A DNA stretch of 64,000 bases from Owenia fusiformis (taxonomy: Eukaryota > Annelida > Polychaeta > Sabellida > Oweniidae), in NCBI GenBank assembly GCA_903813345.2, contig CAIIXF020000009.1, positions 25,892,740-25,956,739 on the forward strand, given 5' to 3'. The notes under the pieces were generated by a model. That model worked only from the letters and a program-made list of their open reading frames with translations, did not search any database and was not told where the DNA came from. Shown here in pieces: positions 9,861-20,740 of this stretch. Every line of letters starts with the position of its first letter. Position 1 is the stretch's first letter. Position numbers and translations under genes: made by a program.

Positions 9861-12076
9861 TGTCGCGTTCCAGACTTTTGCTGATAGTCTGGAAGCGATG
9901 AGTAACTTTTTCACCTTACACTTCTCTGTGGGCCCAGTCCTGGTTTGGTGGACTGGATAAAACGACAGTCACAAATGGCTTCCAATTTAATACATATATT
10001 TTTACACAACTATTAATACATGAAAATAACACAGTTCAATGTTCATAAACTAAAATGTCACTATAATTCTCTTTGTAGGATGGATGTCGGCGGTTGCTGC
10101 GTTATTAGCTCTTTGCTTGGCTCCCTGGGCTCTATAGCCTGGCTCCTCTGGCTCTTGAACTTGGTTCCTCTGGCTCCTGAACGTGGCTCCTCTGGCTCCT
10201 TAGCCTGCTCTTTGGCTCTTTAGCCTGGCTCCTCTGGCTCTTAAGCTTGGCTCCTCTGGCTCCTGAACGTGGCTCCTCTAGCTCTTCGTTGAGCTCTTTA
10301 GCCTGGCTCCTCTGGCTCTTGAACTTGGCTCCTCTTGCTCCTAGTTCAGCCCTTTGGCTCTTTAGCCTGGCTCCTCTAGCTCCTGGACTTGGCTCCTCTG
10401 GCTCCTCGTCCAGCTCTTTGGCTCTTTAGCCTGGCTCCTTTAGCTCCTGGACTTGGCTCCTCGTCCAGCTCTTTGGCTCCTTAGCCTGGCCCCTCTGGCT
10501 CTTGAGCTTGGCTCCTCTGGCTCCTGAACGTGGCTCCTCGTTCAGCTCTTTGGCTCTTTAGCCTGGCTCCTCTAGCCCTTAAGCTAGGCTCCTTTAGCTC
10601 CTGGACTTGGCTCCTCTGGCTCCTCGTCCAGCTCTTTGGCTCTTTAGCCTGGCCCCTCTGGCTCTTGAGCTTGGCTCCTCTTCTTACTGGGAAGGCTCCT
10701 AGCTGCTCGTTGCTCTAGAAGTCTTCCTGGAACTATTTCTGTCAGCGGTGAAACCAACCGACAAAATAGTTCACTGTGACTCTTGACTTGACTCTTTAGC
10801 CTTGCTCTGCCTCTATGGCTCTTGAGTTTTCCGGGGAAGGCTCCTCACTGCCCGATGCGATGGAAGTCCTCCTGGAACTATTTCTGTCAGCGGTGAAACC
10901 AACTGACAAAATTAGCTCACACTGTCTCTTGACTTGACTCTTCTGGCTCTTTAGCCTTGCTCTGCCTCTATGGCTCTTGAGTTTTCTGGGAAGGCTCCTC
11001 ACTGCTCGATGCGATGGAAGTCTTCCTGGAACTATTTCTGTCGGCGGTGAAACCAACTGACAAAATAGTCCACTGTGACTCTTCTGGCTCTTTAGCCTTG
11101 CTCTACCTCTATGGCTCTTGAGTTTTCCGGGGAAGGCTCCTCACTGCCCGATGCGATGGAAGTCCTCCTGGAACTATTTCTGTCAGCGGTGAAACCAACT
11201 GACAAAATTAGTTCGCCAGGTTGGGAAGTTTCCCAATTACACCTAACGATAATGCAAGGCGGCTTGCAGGTTGTTCCTTGCTGCTTCCCCTAGGACAGCA
11301 CTGAACTGTAAAAATCCTTGACAACACTTTAAATTGAAGCATGAAGCGATTCTATCACGCTCCGTCAGGGACCCGCTAGGCAATCAATGACACAGTGTTG
11401 CTTTACATTAAATCTGACAAATATCTCACTTTAGCAAATCTGGGACACAAAATGGCGACGCACGATAAATCTCAATACCCGTTGAATTATAACTACAGTC
11501 AGTCAGAGGCATCCAAGTAGCATGCTGGCCATAAAGTTACAAATTCTGGTACACATGAAATTAAAAATTATAGTCAGTCAGAGGCACCTAGTAGCATGCT
11601 GGCCATAAGATCAAATTACAAAAAGGAAAAACCTCACCCGAATAAATGCTTCTTTCTCTAAGTTGCCAAAAATTCAGGTTTCCTCTGTTGTTTCTCCTTC
11701 AAGAACCTCCTGGTGCGTCTTCCCGCTTTATCATTCGTTATTAATCCCGAATCCTTGGCAGATGGCTACTCTAAAGTGTGATAAATGTGGATTTTCTTCC
11801 AACCTTTGATTCACGCTGCTTCCTTCAAGATGGCGACCTTCCTTTTCTCTGTCATGTGATGGCATGAGTCATAGGCACAGGTGAACACAATTTGAAATCA
11901 GGGGCACTGCATTGCAGCAATTGAGTGGATTCCCCTTCCTGTCTTGGAATACCCACTTGTGAGCAGGGGTTTCCCCATCCCTTGCATAAATGGACCATTA
12001 AACACTGAATTAAACAATAATCTGCACCAGTGGGAAAATTAAAAAGGATAAACACAAAAAATGAAATTTTCCCACA
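9861..12076 (-). repeat. 5' LTR of the Gag-protease retrotransposon
   Basis: Direct repeat of 3728-5943 at a constant offset of 6133 bases. Since the element reads on the minus strand, this copy should hold the promoter. At 12076 it abuts the target-site copy GTAT. Confidence 0.95.
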
Positions 12077-12130
12077 GTATATTGACTGAATTGATGATCT
12101 CATTGGTTGTATTTTTCAAATTAGCAATAA

Positions 12131-12810
12131 GCTTGTACTCGCGAATGCAAATAGCGGCTAGCGGCTACCGGATTAACCTATTAATTTTCATAGATTAAAC
12201 CATCGTTTTGAAGTTCTAATTACGAACAACCCGTCAGTCGACGAACAGTGATCAGTGATCACATGACTTTTTATCCCAATGAAAGGATCGGTCAAATTGG
12301 CAAACAGAACATAGGTCATTGTTTATTCTGGTAAATAGGCAGATAAACCCGCTATTTAGGCCAGCGACAGGGTCTGAAGCTAACGGGAAGCACGACAGGT
12401 ACTACTCATATTTAAATGAGTTTGCCATCAAATTGCAATCAACCCGCTAGCCGCTATTTGCACGAATTCAAATAGCGGCTAGCAGCTACCTGATTAACTT
12501 ATTAATTTTCATAGATTAAACCGTCATTTTGAAGTTGTAATTACGAATAACCCGCCGGTCGACAACTTTTATGCCAATGAAAGGATCGATTATAATAACA
12601 CTGTTCGGTCGAATTGGCAAACAGAACATCATGTCATTGTTACATGCTGCTAAATAGGCAGATTAACCCGTTATTTAGGCCAGCGACCGGGTGTGAAGCA
12701 AGAGATGGAAGCTAACGGGAAGCACGACAGGTACTATTTAAATGAGTTTTCCCTCAAATTGCAATCAACCCGATAGCCGGTAGCCGTTACTTGCATTCGC
12801 GAATACAAGC
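12131..12810. mobile_element. Tandem dimer of a Harbinger-like MITE
   Basis: The outer ends are inverted repeats: 12131 begins GCTTGTACTCGCGAATGC and 12810 ends with GCATTCGCGAATACAAGC. TAA directly flanks both sides (12128-12130 and 12811-12813), the 3-base duplication typical of PIF/Harbinger elements. The interior holds two direct copies of a unit of about 330 bases that meet at about 12450-12490. There a shortened inverted pair (GCTAGCCGCTATTTG and CAAATAGCGGCTAGC) is shared. No coding capacity. Confidence 0.85.
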
Positions 12811-12813
12811 TAA

Positions 12814-13223
12814 GTTTATCCTATTTTTGCTTGGACAGATTGCTACCTACAGCCTACATTTTTTGGTATACCAGAAGGTGGCAGGGTTTATTGAAAGGTT
12901 TATGAGGGTGTGCAACCTCACTTTTTAACTTTGCCAATAGCATTAATACATGCTACATAGAATTCAAAATATCCTAAAAGGAACACGTAGTGTATTGCAA
13001 ACAATTTTTGACGGCTTTATTTTTGACAGGGGGTATTGTTAGACCACACATTCCTCGTTTTACGTTAGAACGATATTTTATGCACAAAAAATGATAAAAA
13101 TGTGATTTTGATTATACCGACAGAAAAGTTTTTCAAAAATATTTTCCTCATTTAAAAAGAAGATCCCAAGATGGGATTGAATCGATCGACCTACATTGTA
13201 ATTTATCCGTTTTTACTTTTTAG
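12814..13223. other. Intron before the first LU exon
   Basis: About 400 bases of AT-rich intron with no repeat or exon that I recognise. It ends in the acceptor TTTTTAG at 13217-13223. Confidence 0.5.
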
Positions 13224-13355
13224 AGCCTCTTAGATGTTTTGAGTGCAATAGTATTGATGATCCAACAAAATGTGGTCAAATAACCAATACGGATGACAAA
13301 GTATTGCAGTTACCATGTAATACTATGTGCTTCACAGCAAAAGACTGGGATGGAA
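13224..13355 (+). CDS. Ly6/uPAR (LU) domain exon 1 of the secreted gene
   Basis: A 132-base exon, phase 1 in and out, between TTTTTAG and GTAAGT. The peptide opens EPLRCFECNSIDDPTKCG and continues to LPCNTMCFTAKDWDG. The LRCFEC start followed by spaced cysteines is the first half of a three-finger LU domain, as in Ly6, CD59 and many invertebrate secreted or GPI-linked proteins. The following exon supplies the second half. Confidence 0.85.
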
Positions 13356-13510
13356 GTAAGTAGTTTTACTTTATATTGAGAACATAATCCACGATGGTAC
13401 CATCGGCGGTTTGATGAATTAGTTTACAACGTAAATTACGTATATTTTGACGGACCAAACCATTTACAAATCAATCGCAATCTGACGTTTGTATATATAC
13501 ATGTATATAG

Positions 13511-13696
13511 ATTACTGGCGTGGTTGTGCTGATACCGAGCCCAGCCATCCTAATAGATGTTTCGGCAGCGACAGGGTGCATAACTACAGACCTCCATCGA
13601 CACCAGGGAAAACTACGTGGCGTCATCCATGGACATCACCATCAAAACCAGATGTACAGCTCACTTTCTGCAAGGGTGACCTTTGTAATGGAAATG
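13511..13696 (+). CDS. Ly6/uPAR (LU) domain exon 2 of the secreted gene
   Basis: A 186-base exon, phase 1 in and out, between TATATAG and GTAAGC. It begins NYWRGCADTEPSHPNRC and ends LTFCKGDLCNGNG. The RGC segment and the closing C.GDLCN are hallmarks of the second half of an LU (three-finger) domain; the final Asn after the last Cys is the conserved one. The third finger is long and rich in Pro, Ser, Thr and Trp, which is unusual. A phase 1 border at each end means the two LU exons form a symmetrical module together. Confidence 0.87.
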
Positions 13697-13808
13697 GTAA
13701 GCATTGCATAGAGAGGCAAATTTTGGAGGAAGACTGTTCAAAAACCATGCAAATGTTTTCCTTGCAATCCTCTTTTTATTTGCTGAAGGAAATCTGATTC
13801 AGTATAGA

Positions 13809-14659
13809 ACACCCTATGCAGACAGAGCCTGTGGGAAATATTGGGTGCGGAGCAAATGAGCGGAGGGTGCGGAGCTAACGGTCATTTTTGAATTTAAATT
13901 TGGGATATTTCTGAAACTAAGCCGTTTTGGGACTTCAATATACCAAGATATGTGTATTTGACACCAAATATCAATACAATTGTGAAAATAGTAGCGCAAT
14001 TCATTCTATAGCGACGCAGTGTGCCTTAAACCTTTCCCAGACCTATATATTTTGAAATTATCCTTTTAATATTGAGTCCCCAGCATTCATAAAAAATGGT
14101 GTTCAAGGTACACTATCTATACAAATTATTTTTGCATCTTGGAAGCCAGGCAGTATCTGTGTGATTTTATAAAAAATCGGAAATGTTTTTCAGATATGAG
14201 CCCCTCTAAATATTGGGTGCGGAGGAGCTCCATAAACGTACCTCCGCACCCAATATTTAGAGGGGGCTCATATCTGAAGAACATTTCCGAATTTTTATAA
14301 AATCACACAGATACTGCCTGGCTTCCAAGATGCAAAAATAATTTGCATGGGTAGTGTATCTTGAACACCATTTTTTATGAATGCTGGGGACGCAGAATTA
14401 AAAGGATAGTCTCAAAATATATGGGTCTGGGAAATGTTAAAGGCATACTGCGTCGCTATAAAATGAATTGCGCTACTGTTTTCACAATTTTATTGATATT
14501 TGGTGTCAAATACACATATCTTGGTATATTTGAAGTCCCAAAACGGCTTAGTTTCAGAAATATCCCAATTTTAAATTCAAAAATGACCGTTAGCTCCGCA
14601 CCCTCCGCTCATTTGCGCCGCACCCAATATTTCCCACAGGCTCTGTCTGCATAGGGTGT
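13809..14659. mobile_element. Foldback element with arms of about 400 bases
   Basis: The two halves are inverted copies of each other over nearly the full length. 13809 begins ACACCCTATGCAGACAGAG and 14659 ends with its complement; the fold centre is near 14235, at GGAGGAGCTCC. AGA flanks both sides (13806-13808 and 14660-14662). The arms share about 95% of bases by eye. The two open frames here, one in each arm, are mirror images and are not genes. It lies in the intron between LU exon 2 and CUB exon 1. Confidence 0.85.
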
Positions 14660-14889
14660 AGAAGTTACTGATATATTCAAAATGGAGAATTGTAAATTCA
14701 CATTTTTGCAGATGATATTAATTTTAAATAATCTTGAAATAGAGTCAGAATAGAATAATGAAGTTAAGAGTTTTGTAAACTTATATAAAAAAAATCGGAA
14801 TTTATTCTCAACCTAGCTTTCATTCTGTCTTTAACCCTTTCTTGGCTATTTTACTGCATAGGTTTAAAATGGTATTGAATTGTATTTAG

Positions 14890-15071
14890 GGGGTTCGGCA
14901 AAGATCATCAAAGGATATGGCTCGCTCAGTTCACAAAATTTTGGCGGTGACCTGAAGTACGACAACAACATCCTGACCGAATACGTGATCCATTCAAATC
15001 ACCGTATGAAAGTCACCTTCTCACATTTTAGTATAGAAGGTCACCCTGCCTGTGGATATGATAGCCTTACT
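14890..15071 (+). CDS. CUB domain exon 1 of the secreted gene
   Basis: A 182-base exon after TATTTAG and before GTAAGTAG; phase 1 in, phase 0 out. The peptide runs from GGSAKIIKGYGSLSSQNF to HPACGYDSLT. Features of a CUB domain: a Gly/Ser-rich first strand, an N.L.EYVIHSN.RMKVTFSHF core (CUB consensus W.I......I.L.F..F), and a C..D.L element just before the exon end. The first Cys pair of a four-Cys CUB appears to be missing. Confidence 0.85.
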
Positions 15072-15274
15072 GTAAGTAGTATGTACGAAAGAAGGGAATA
15101 TTTATTTGTATGTATATTATATTATTTGGTACACCAAATAAGCTAAGATATAATGACAATTCATGTTGCTGACATACTGTATACAAATAAACATGTAAAG
15201 TCAGTAGAATTTTTCAAACAAAAAATGCAAAATAATGCAGCCATTGTTCTGGAATATTTGTAATTCGCAATGCA

Positions 15275-16340
15275 ATGATTAATACGAAAGTGTGTATGAA
15301 TAGATCAAAAGGTGAGAAGATGTACAAAAATGTAAAGATAAAAAAATTAACTTCAAAGGATGTAAGGAAAATGATTCTAAAGAGAGACAAAGTTGGGCCT
15401 ATTTGCATTGAATGGTGGAAACATATTTATCCACATTTAAATTGGAAAAGAAATTGGCAGTTAATTCAAACTCTCAAAGACCCACGAATTAAGAGCATTT
15501 CGCCATTTAATATAAGATTTTACATAATATTTACCCAACTAATACTCACCTTTTCAAATGGAAAATTGAAGGAGTTGCCTCAAAGAATTGTACATATTGT
15601 AATGAGGAAGATTCATATGCACACTTTTTCATTTCTTGCAAAAGAGTAAAGTTTTTATGGAAAGAAGTAGAGTGCAAATTAAATGCTAGATTTGGGCACA
15701 GAATTACTCAGATGCGAGTAGGTAGTTACCAATTTCACCACCAGGTGGCTGATTCGGGGGAATTAACATGGCAGGGTATTACAAGATTCCCTTAAACTTG
15801 AATATGCATCAGTTTTAATGGTTCACTTTTCATATTACCTTCATGTATCTAATAGTAATACAAATTAAAATATGTCCAGTAAAAGAAAATATTATCTGCT
15901 CAACACAAGAAAAGATATTTCACTTTTTGTGGTTTTACAACATGGGCTCTATGGGGAATCTCCCCGACCTAGAAGTCACACTTTCAAAGAAAATTTAATT
16001 TTCAAAGTTGATAAACTCTTTTCAAAACCACATTTCTTAATGTAACTTTACATGTAGATTCCAAATATGACATCAGTTTGACTGAATTGTGAATTTTTAA
16101 TGACGTAAATCAAGATCATTTCTACTCGCATCTGGGATATTAGACTAGGACAAAAACACATTTTATTCAAGTATGAATGTAAAGCAAAAAAGGAAGAAGA
16201 CCATATCAATATATCAATTATATTATTGTTATTGCAAAGAATTGTATAAGTAAGTACAAATATGGGGATCATCATAATTTGTTGTGCTTGTTTGATCAAG
16301 AATGTAATATTAGAAATGTATTAAATAATGTAAAATGTTT
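15275..16340 (+). pseudogene. L1-like LINE 3' fragment, interrupted
   Basis: The plus strand reads as the C-terminal part of an L1-like LINE ORF2. It has RDKVGPICIEWWKHIYP and NWKRNW, then, after a frameshift near 15560, FKWKIEGVASKNCTYCNEED, SYAHFFISCKRVKFLW. The CTYC...H....C pattern is the zinc-binding element of this region. Coding sense resumes past 16135 with ILFKYECKAKKEED and AKNCISKYKYGDHHN after a second frameshift. Between the parts sits an inverted-repeat insert (15709-16134). The fragment lacks the catalytic domains, so it is a dead 5'-truncated copy inside the CUB intron. Confidence 0.75.
15709..16134. mobile_element. Small inverted-repeat insert inside the LINE fragment
   Basis: 426 bases bounded by a perfect 13-base inverted repeat (CAGATGCGAGTAG and CTACTCGCATCTG). 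It splits the LINE coding sequence. No clear target-site duplication is visible and there is no coding capacity, so a MITE is likely but not proven. Confidence 0.55.
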
Positions 16341-17767
16341 TTAAGAAAAGTGTAAATACTCTAGGGGCGAGGAGGGAAATTCTCAATAAATGGAGTATAG
16401 TTGGTTTGGCAGCATTTTCAGTTAGGGGAGAGTCTTGGACGAAATTTCCACCTAGGTGATAGCTTCACAGAGTGGTAGGAAGTTCTTTTTTTTGAAGAGT
16501 TAGCCCCCTACCCCACAAAAACACCCCACCTCGGGAAAAAAATTGTTCACACTAAATAACCTTAGATATTTTGATGTTTGTAAGTGACCTACATAGATAT
16601 TATATATATGAATCATTTTCAGTATAATTGATGCTGATTACTCCTAAAAAAATTGAATATTAGTACAAAGTGTGTATCCCAGGGGGCAAATTCGTGACCC
16701 ATTTCCTTACTATTTTGATTTTAACTTTTCAACTAGACACTGTAAGAGGTTGAAAAAGATCATGTGAAGTGCCCAATAGCAGGGTTAGTAACCCTGAAAG
16801 ATGCAAAGCCATGGAAGAAGTAGGAGCTGAGAAAAAAATTGTTGATTTTTCGAAAAATTTGACATTTTTGACAGCTGGATTTTGTGTATGACTATAGCTG
16901 ACCCCTATAGTTCCTGGATCCATCCCTCTATGATGATATATATGGTTTAATAGTGTGGAACTAAGATGTAAAACATAATTAAGATGGGTTTTAAGGAAGT
17001 TTAAGGTTTTAAACAAGTCCAAAATTTGAAAAATTGTAAATATAAGGTTTCAAATTTACGAATTCCAGGTAGAGCCATGGCAGACCCCTATAGTTTCTAG
17101 ATCCATCCCTCTATGGTGATACTTATGGTATTGCTGTATGGAACTAATATGTAAAACACAATTTAGATGGGTTTTAAGGTAGTTTAAGGTTTTAAACAAG
17201 TTCAAAATTTGAAAAATTGTAAATATAAGGTTTCAAATTTACGAATTTCAGGTATAGCCATGGCTGACCCTTATGGTTTTTACATCCATACCTCTATGAT
17301 TAAATATACAGTTTTAGAGTGTGGGACTAAGATTTAACATACCCAAAATGAATTTTAAGAAAGTTTAAGGTTTTAAACAAGTCAAAAATTTGAAGAATTA
17401 TAAATGTAAGTTTTCAAATTTATGAATTTCAAGTATAGCCAAAGATGACCCTTATGTTTTTTTTTACATCTATACCTCAGTGATGAGATATATATTTTTA
17501 GAGTATTTAACTAAAATGTAAAAGATGCATAAGATGAGTTTGAAGGAAGTTCAAGGTTTTAAACAAGTGCAAAATTTGAAAAATTGATCTCGAAAATTGG
17601 TCTCAAATTCACGTTATTCAGGTATAGCCTTGAATGAGCCCTGATAATCGAAGGTTATGAGCATAATAGTAACAACTGTGATATCATAGCTTAGAGACCA
17701 GGTGTAGAATATATACCTGTTGCAGCAGTTAGTCTGCTGCATATAGATGGAGTGAAGTCATGAACTA

Positions 17768-18289
17768 CAGTAAAATCTTTCTAATCTGAATGCTACTAGA
17801 TATAGTATTTGGACCAGCTAAAAGCGTTCAAATTAGAAGTGTTTGAATTTTGAGGTTTTTACATCTGCAATATTCTGGATTTTGAAGAAATATGAATGCA
17901 TTCTCAATGAAAAATATTAATAAATATTAATAATATTTATACTGACCACCCAAAAAGCTTAATAGCATTCCAAAATCCAATTCAAAAGTTTTGATATCAT
18001 AACAATTCAGTGTTAAACTGACAATATTTGAGCAATTTTGTAAGAAATATGTGATACTTGGTAAAAAAAAAAGTTCAAGTTAAACAGGTTGATTTTTCAA
18101 ATATGAGTGTTCACTGTTCGAATTAAGAGGTGTTCAGATTTCAATTTTTAAACATAGGAGTCAATGGGAGAAAGGAAAAATTGAACTGGGGAAAAGTGTT
18201 CAGATTGGTTAGTTTTCAGATAAGTCAGGTGTTGGGACGTTTGGTAGGTGTTCACAATAGTCAGATGTTGTGATATACAGGTTTCACTG
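17768..18289. repeat. Pogo/Tc1-like MITE remnant nested in the foldback
   Basis: Begins CAGTAAAATCTTTC after TA and ends AGGTTTCACTG, an inverted pair of the CAGTRAAACCT type common at pogo-like ends. No TA follows the right end, so the limits are approximate. Confidence 0.45.
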
Positions 18290-18759
18290 CTGATATATCA
18301 TTTATACAAGATGATGAACTAGAACTACTGTACTAGGTGCCTTTGATAATTTTTACCACAATGTTATACTATGTCAGGAAAAGAAAGCACCCATGACACT
18401 CTGATTTTACAACTTGAAAATCAACAACACTTTAACATTTGATAAAGGTGTCTACTAAATGAGTAATCAACATAAATTCAAATACAAGCACTTGGCATGC
18501 TATTCCCTATGATCATTAGTTTCATTAGTTTCTCTAGAATCTAAAATTGACCTTGGGTTTATGAGAGTAGTAAATTGGAATGCAGTTATATGGAATATTG
18601 AATTGGCTGGAATTGGACACCCCTTGCCTAGAAATGTGTGAGTAAACTATGATCTTATATGGATACAAACAGTTCGTTTGACAATGATCATCTATCTTAT
18701 CCTGTAAAATCAGAACTTAAAAAGGGGTTTGAAATGGAGATCGATGAAACCATACCACA

Positions 18760-19330
18760 AATTGATAAAACTTTCGTGATTGATGCAATGGCTATGACAA
18801 AGGGAAAATGAAGATTAACTTATATGTTGAAATTTGGAGAGTTTTGGAAAGCTATATTTGACTACTCCATCAAATCTAGTAAAGGAGCCCAAAGAATAGA
18901 TTTCATATTAGACTCCTAGCTAGTTGTCTCCATCAGTAAAGGATTCTGAAAGAATGCGAAGAATGGATGCTTCCCCTATTGAACTTTAATCCATAGAAGA
19001 AATTACACCATTACCTAAAAATATGAATACCTTTGTCAAAGTAATATAAGACAAATTTTCAAAGATTACAAATAAATTCAATAAAGCAGCATTCTAAAAG
19101 TGTGCCAAATGTCAAGATTGTTTTAAGTGGAACTATTGGAGAGAACTCAAATATCTGTGAAAATGATAACTGAAATCTCCTGTTAAATTCCACTCCTGAA
19201 GAGGCTGATTTTAAAATTATTCACTCTGTTTTACATTCAGCAGAACATGTGGGACTGCAGTAATTTGCATCAAATGACACTGATATTATAATTTTATGAC
19301 TATCATTTCAATAAATGAAAAAAAGTCTTC
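18760..19330 (+). pseudogene. Decayed ORF of a repeat-associated invertebrate protein family
   Basis: Broken by stops and shifts, the plus strand still gives an ordered set of peptides: KTFVIDAMAMTKGK, then KFGEFWKAIFDYSIKSSKG, AQRIDFILDS, SERMRR, IEEITPLPKNMNTF, and finally PEEADFKIIHSVLHSAEHVG, with NDTDIIIL just after. This order (V.D.MA, FG......I....A.RID.V.D, P.P..M..F, EEAD....H..HAAEH, DTD) recalls a family of uncharacterised, multicopy proteins in invertebrate genomes. From memory, I think of it as transposon-borne. The Asp-rich motifs could mark a PIN-like nuclease, but that is inference. It is the only coding trace in the large foldback element and so may be its former protein. Confidence 0.5.
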
Positions 19331-20059
19331 AACTATGCTAGAAAATGTCATCTGCAAAGTCAGTATGTAAAAATTTTAACAATGTCTGTTTGTTTCAAAC
19401 ATATTGATCATATCACCATATATACTTTTTTGATCTACACGAAGATTTTAATGTGACAAGACCCTTTTACCCTAGAGTTCCTTATATCATTGCACTAATG
19501 GAAGTTTCTAGGCCTGGGGGGGGGGGTATGATCCCTATAATCCCAAATAATTACTGTTGCCTGATGACAAATTGTTTTATTGGGAGTGTAGTGATTATAA
19601 TTTGATAATTCATAACAACATTTTGTATTAGGAGATGATCATTGCTTAATTACAGAAGGGGCATAACAAAATATAGAGAAAACATGTTTCTTTTAATTAA
19701 CCATGTCTTTATGTATTTTCATAATGCAGAACATTACATCGAACATGTTGATGTGAAAAAGTAAAAATGCTATATCACATAATAAATATCATCAAATAAT
19801 AATTAATTAGTTATAATCCATTTAATCAATCCATTACTACACTGTATACGATATCCCTAGGAGCAGTTACACTTACTGGGGGATTTATTAACCTCTCACC
19901 ACCTTAGGAACTCAAGGGTTAAGTCCTCAACTCTAATGATTTTTCTTTTAACAATACATGTAACATGGATCAAACCTGACCACAATATTTTCAACATCTA
20001 ATTTCTAAGCTAAGTCATACATTCAAAAAGAGGGACATCCAGGCCTATACCTGAAATCG

Positions 20060-20740
20060 TAAAGGAGGACTGAAAGTATCGCAACAGATTTCAGCAATCA
20101 TATGTTGGATTTTGGCTATTTTCTGAGGATTTGGGGAGGTGCATATGTTAGGCCAATGCATTTCCTCCAGGAAAAGCACCCATAGAGATGATAAAATAAT
20201 TTCTATTTTGAGACAGGGAAGGTGCAAACAACCCACCCACATGCATAAATATATACGTGTATATGTATAAATATATGTGTTTTTACATACAGTTAACCCC
20301 TTTAAATGAAAAATACATTCCATCAGGGATTTTAAAGATATCAAATATGGGTGACCAAAATTAAGCTGAAAGCAATGGATCACATGAGTTTTCCCTATGG
20401 GAAAATAACAGGAAAATATTGTTTTCCGCTTTATCTAAAAGAAGATTATCCTTTTAATGCTTAACTATGTCTCAAAACGCAACATATTGATGCAACAAAA
20501 ATTGAAAAACCAGGGGTGAACGGGGTTGAAAATCAGGACGACATTTCCCAAAAAACATGTGGGTGGATTGTTTTCACTTTCGCTGTCTCAAATTCCAAAC
20601 TATTTTATCATCTCTAAGAGTTCTTTTCCCGTAGGTAATGCAATGGCCTATCATATGCACCTGCTTAAATCCTCAGAAAACAGACAAAATCCAACATATT
20701 ACTGTCTAAAATCTGTTGCGATACTTTCCGTGCTCCTTTA
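20060..20740. mobile_element. Foldback MITE, copy 1
   Basis: Inverted ends TAAAGGAGGACTGAAAG and CTTTCCGTGCTCCTTTA with arms of about 200 bases that both carry ATGATAAAATAATTT-like and CAACAGATTT-like blocks. It interrupts the right arm of the larger foldback. A second copy lies at 33866-34219. Confidence 0.75.

Larger units (their letters stand above)
3728..12076 (-). mobile_element. Young non-autonomous LTR retrotransposon (Gag-protease only)
   Basis: Two direct LTRs (3728-5943 and 9861-12076, 2216 bases each) flank a 3.9-kb interior. The insertion is bounded by a 4-base duplication, GTAT, at 3724-3727 and 12077-12080. On the minus strand the LTRs begin TGTGGG and end CGACA. A primer-binding site follows the 5' LTR and a purine tract (AGAAGGGGGG) precedes the 3' LTR. 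The interior encodes an N-terminal ORF and a Gag-like protein with zinc knuckles and a retropepsin, which looks Ty3/Gypsy-like, but there is no reverse transcriptase, RNase H or integrase, nor space for them. I find two differences between the LTRs (4900/11033 and 5793/11926), so the insertion is recent. It must rely on enzymes from another element. It sits antisense inside an intron of the secreted gene. Confidence 0.93.

Noticed and set aside
14361-14654. 97-codon ORF with a mirror copy at 13814-13999
   Set aside because: Both lie in the arms of one foldback element and are the same sequence in opposite orientation.
16729-17022. 97-codon minus-strand ORF and its twin at 21603-21797
   Set aside because: Both are in the arms of the large foldback and mirror each other.
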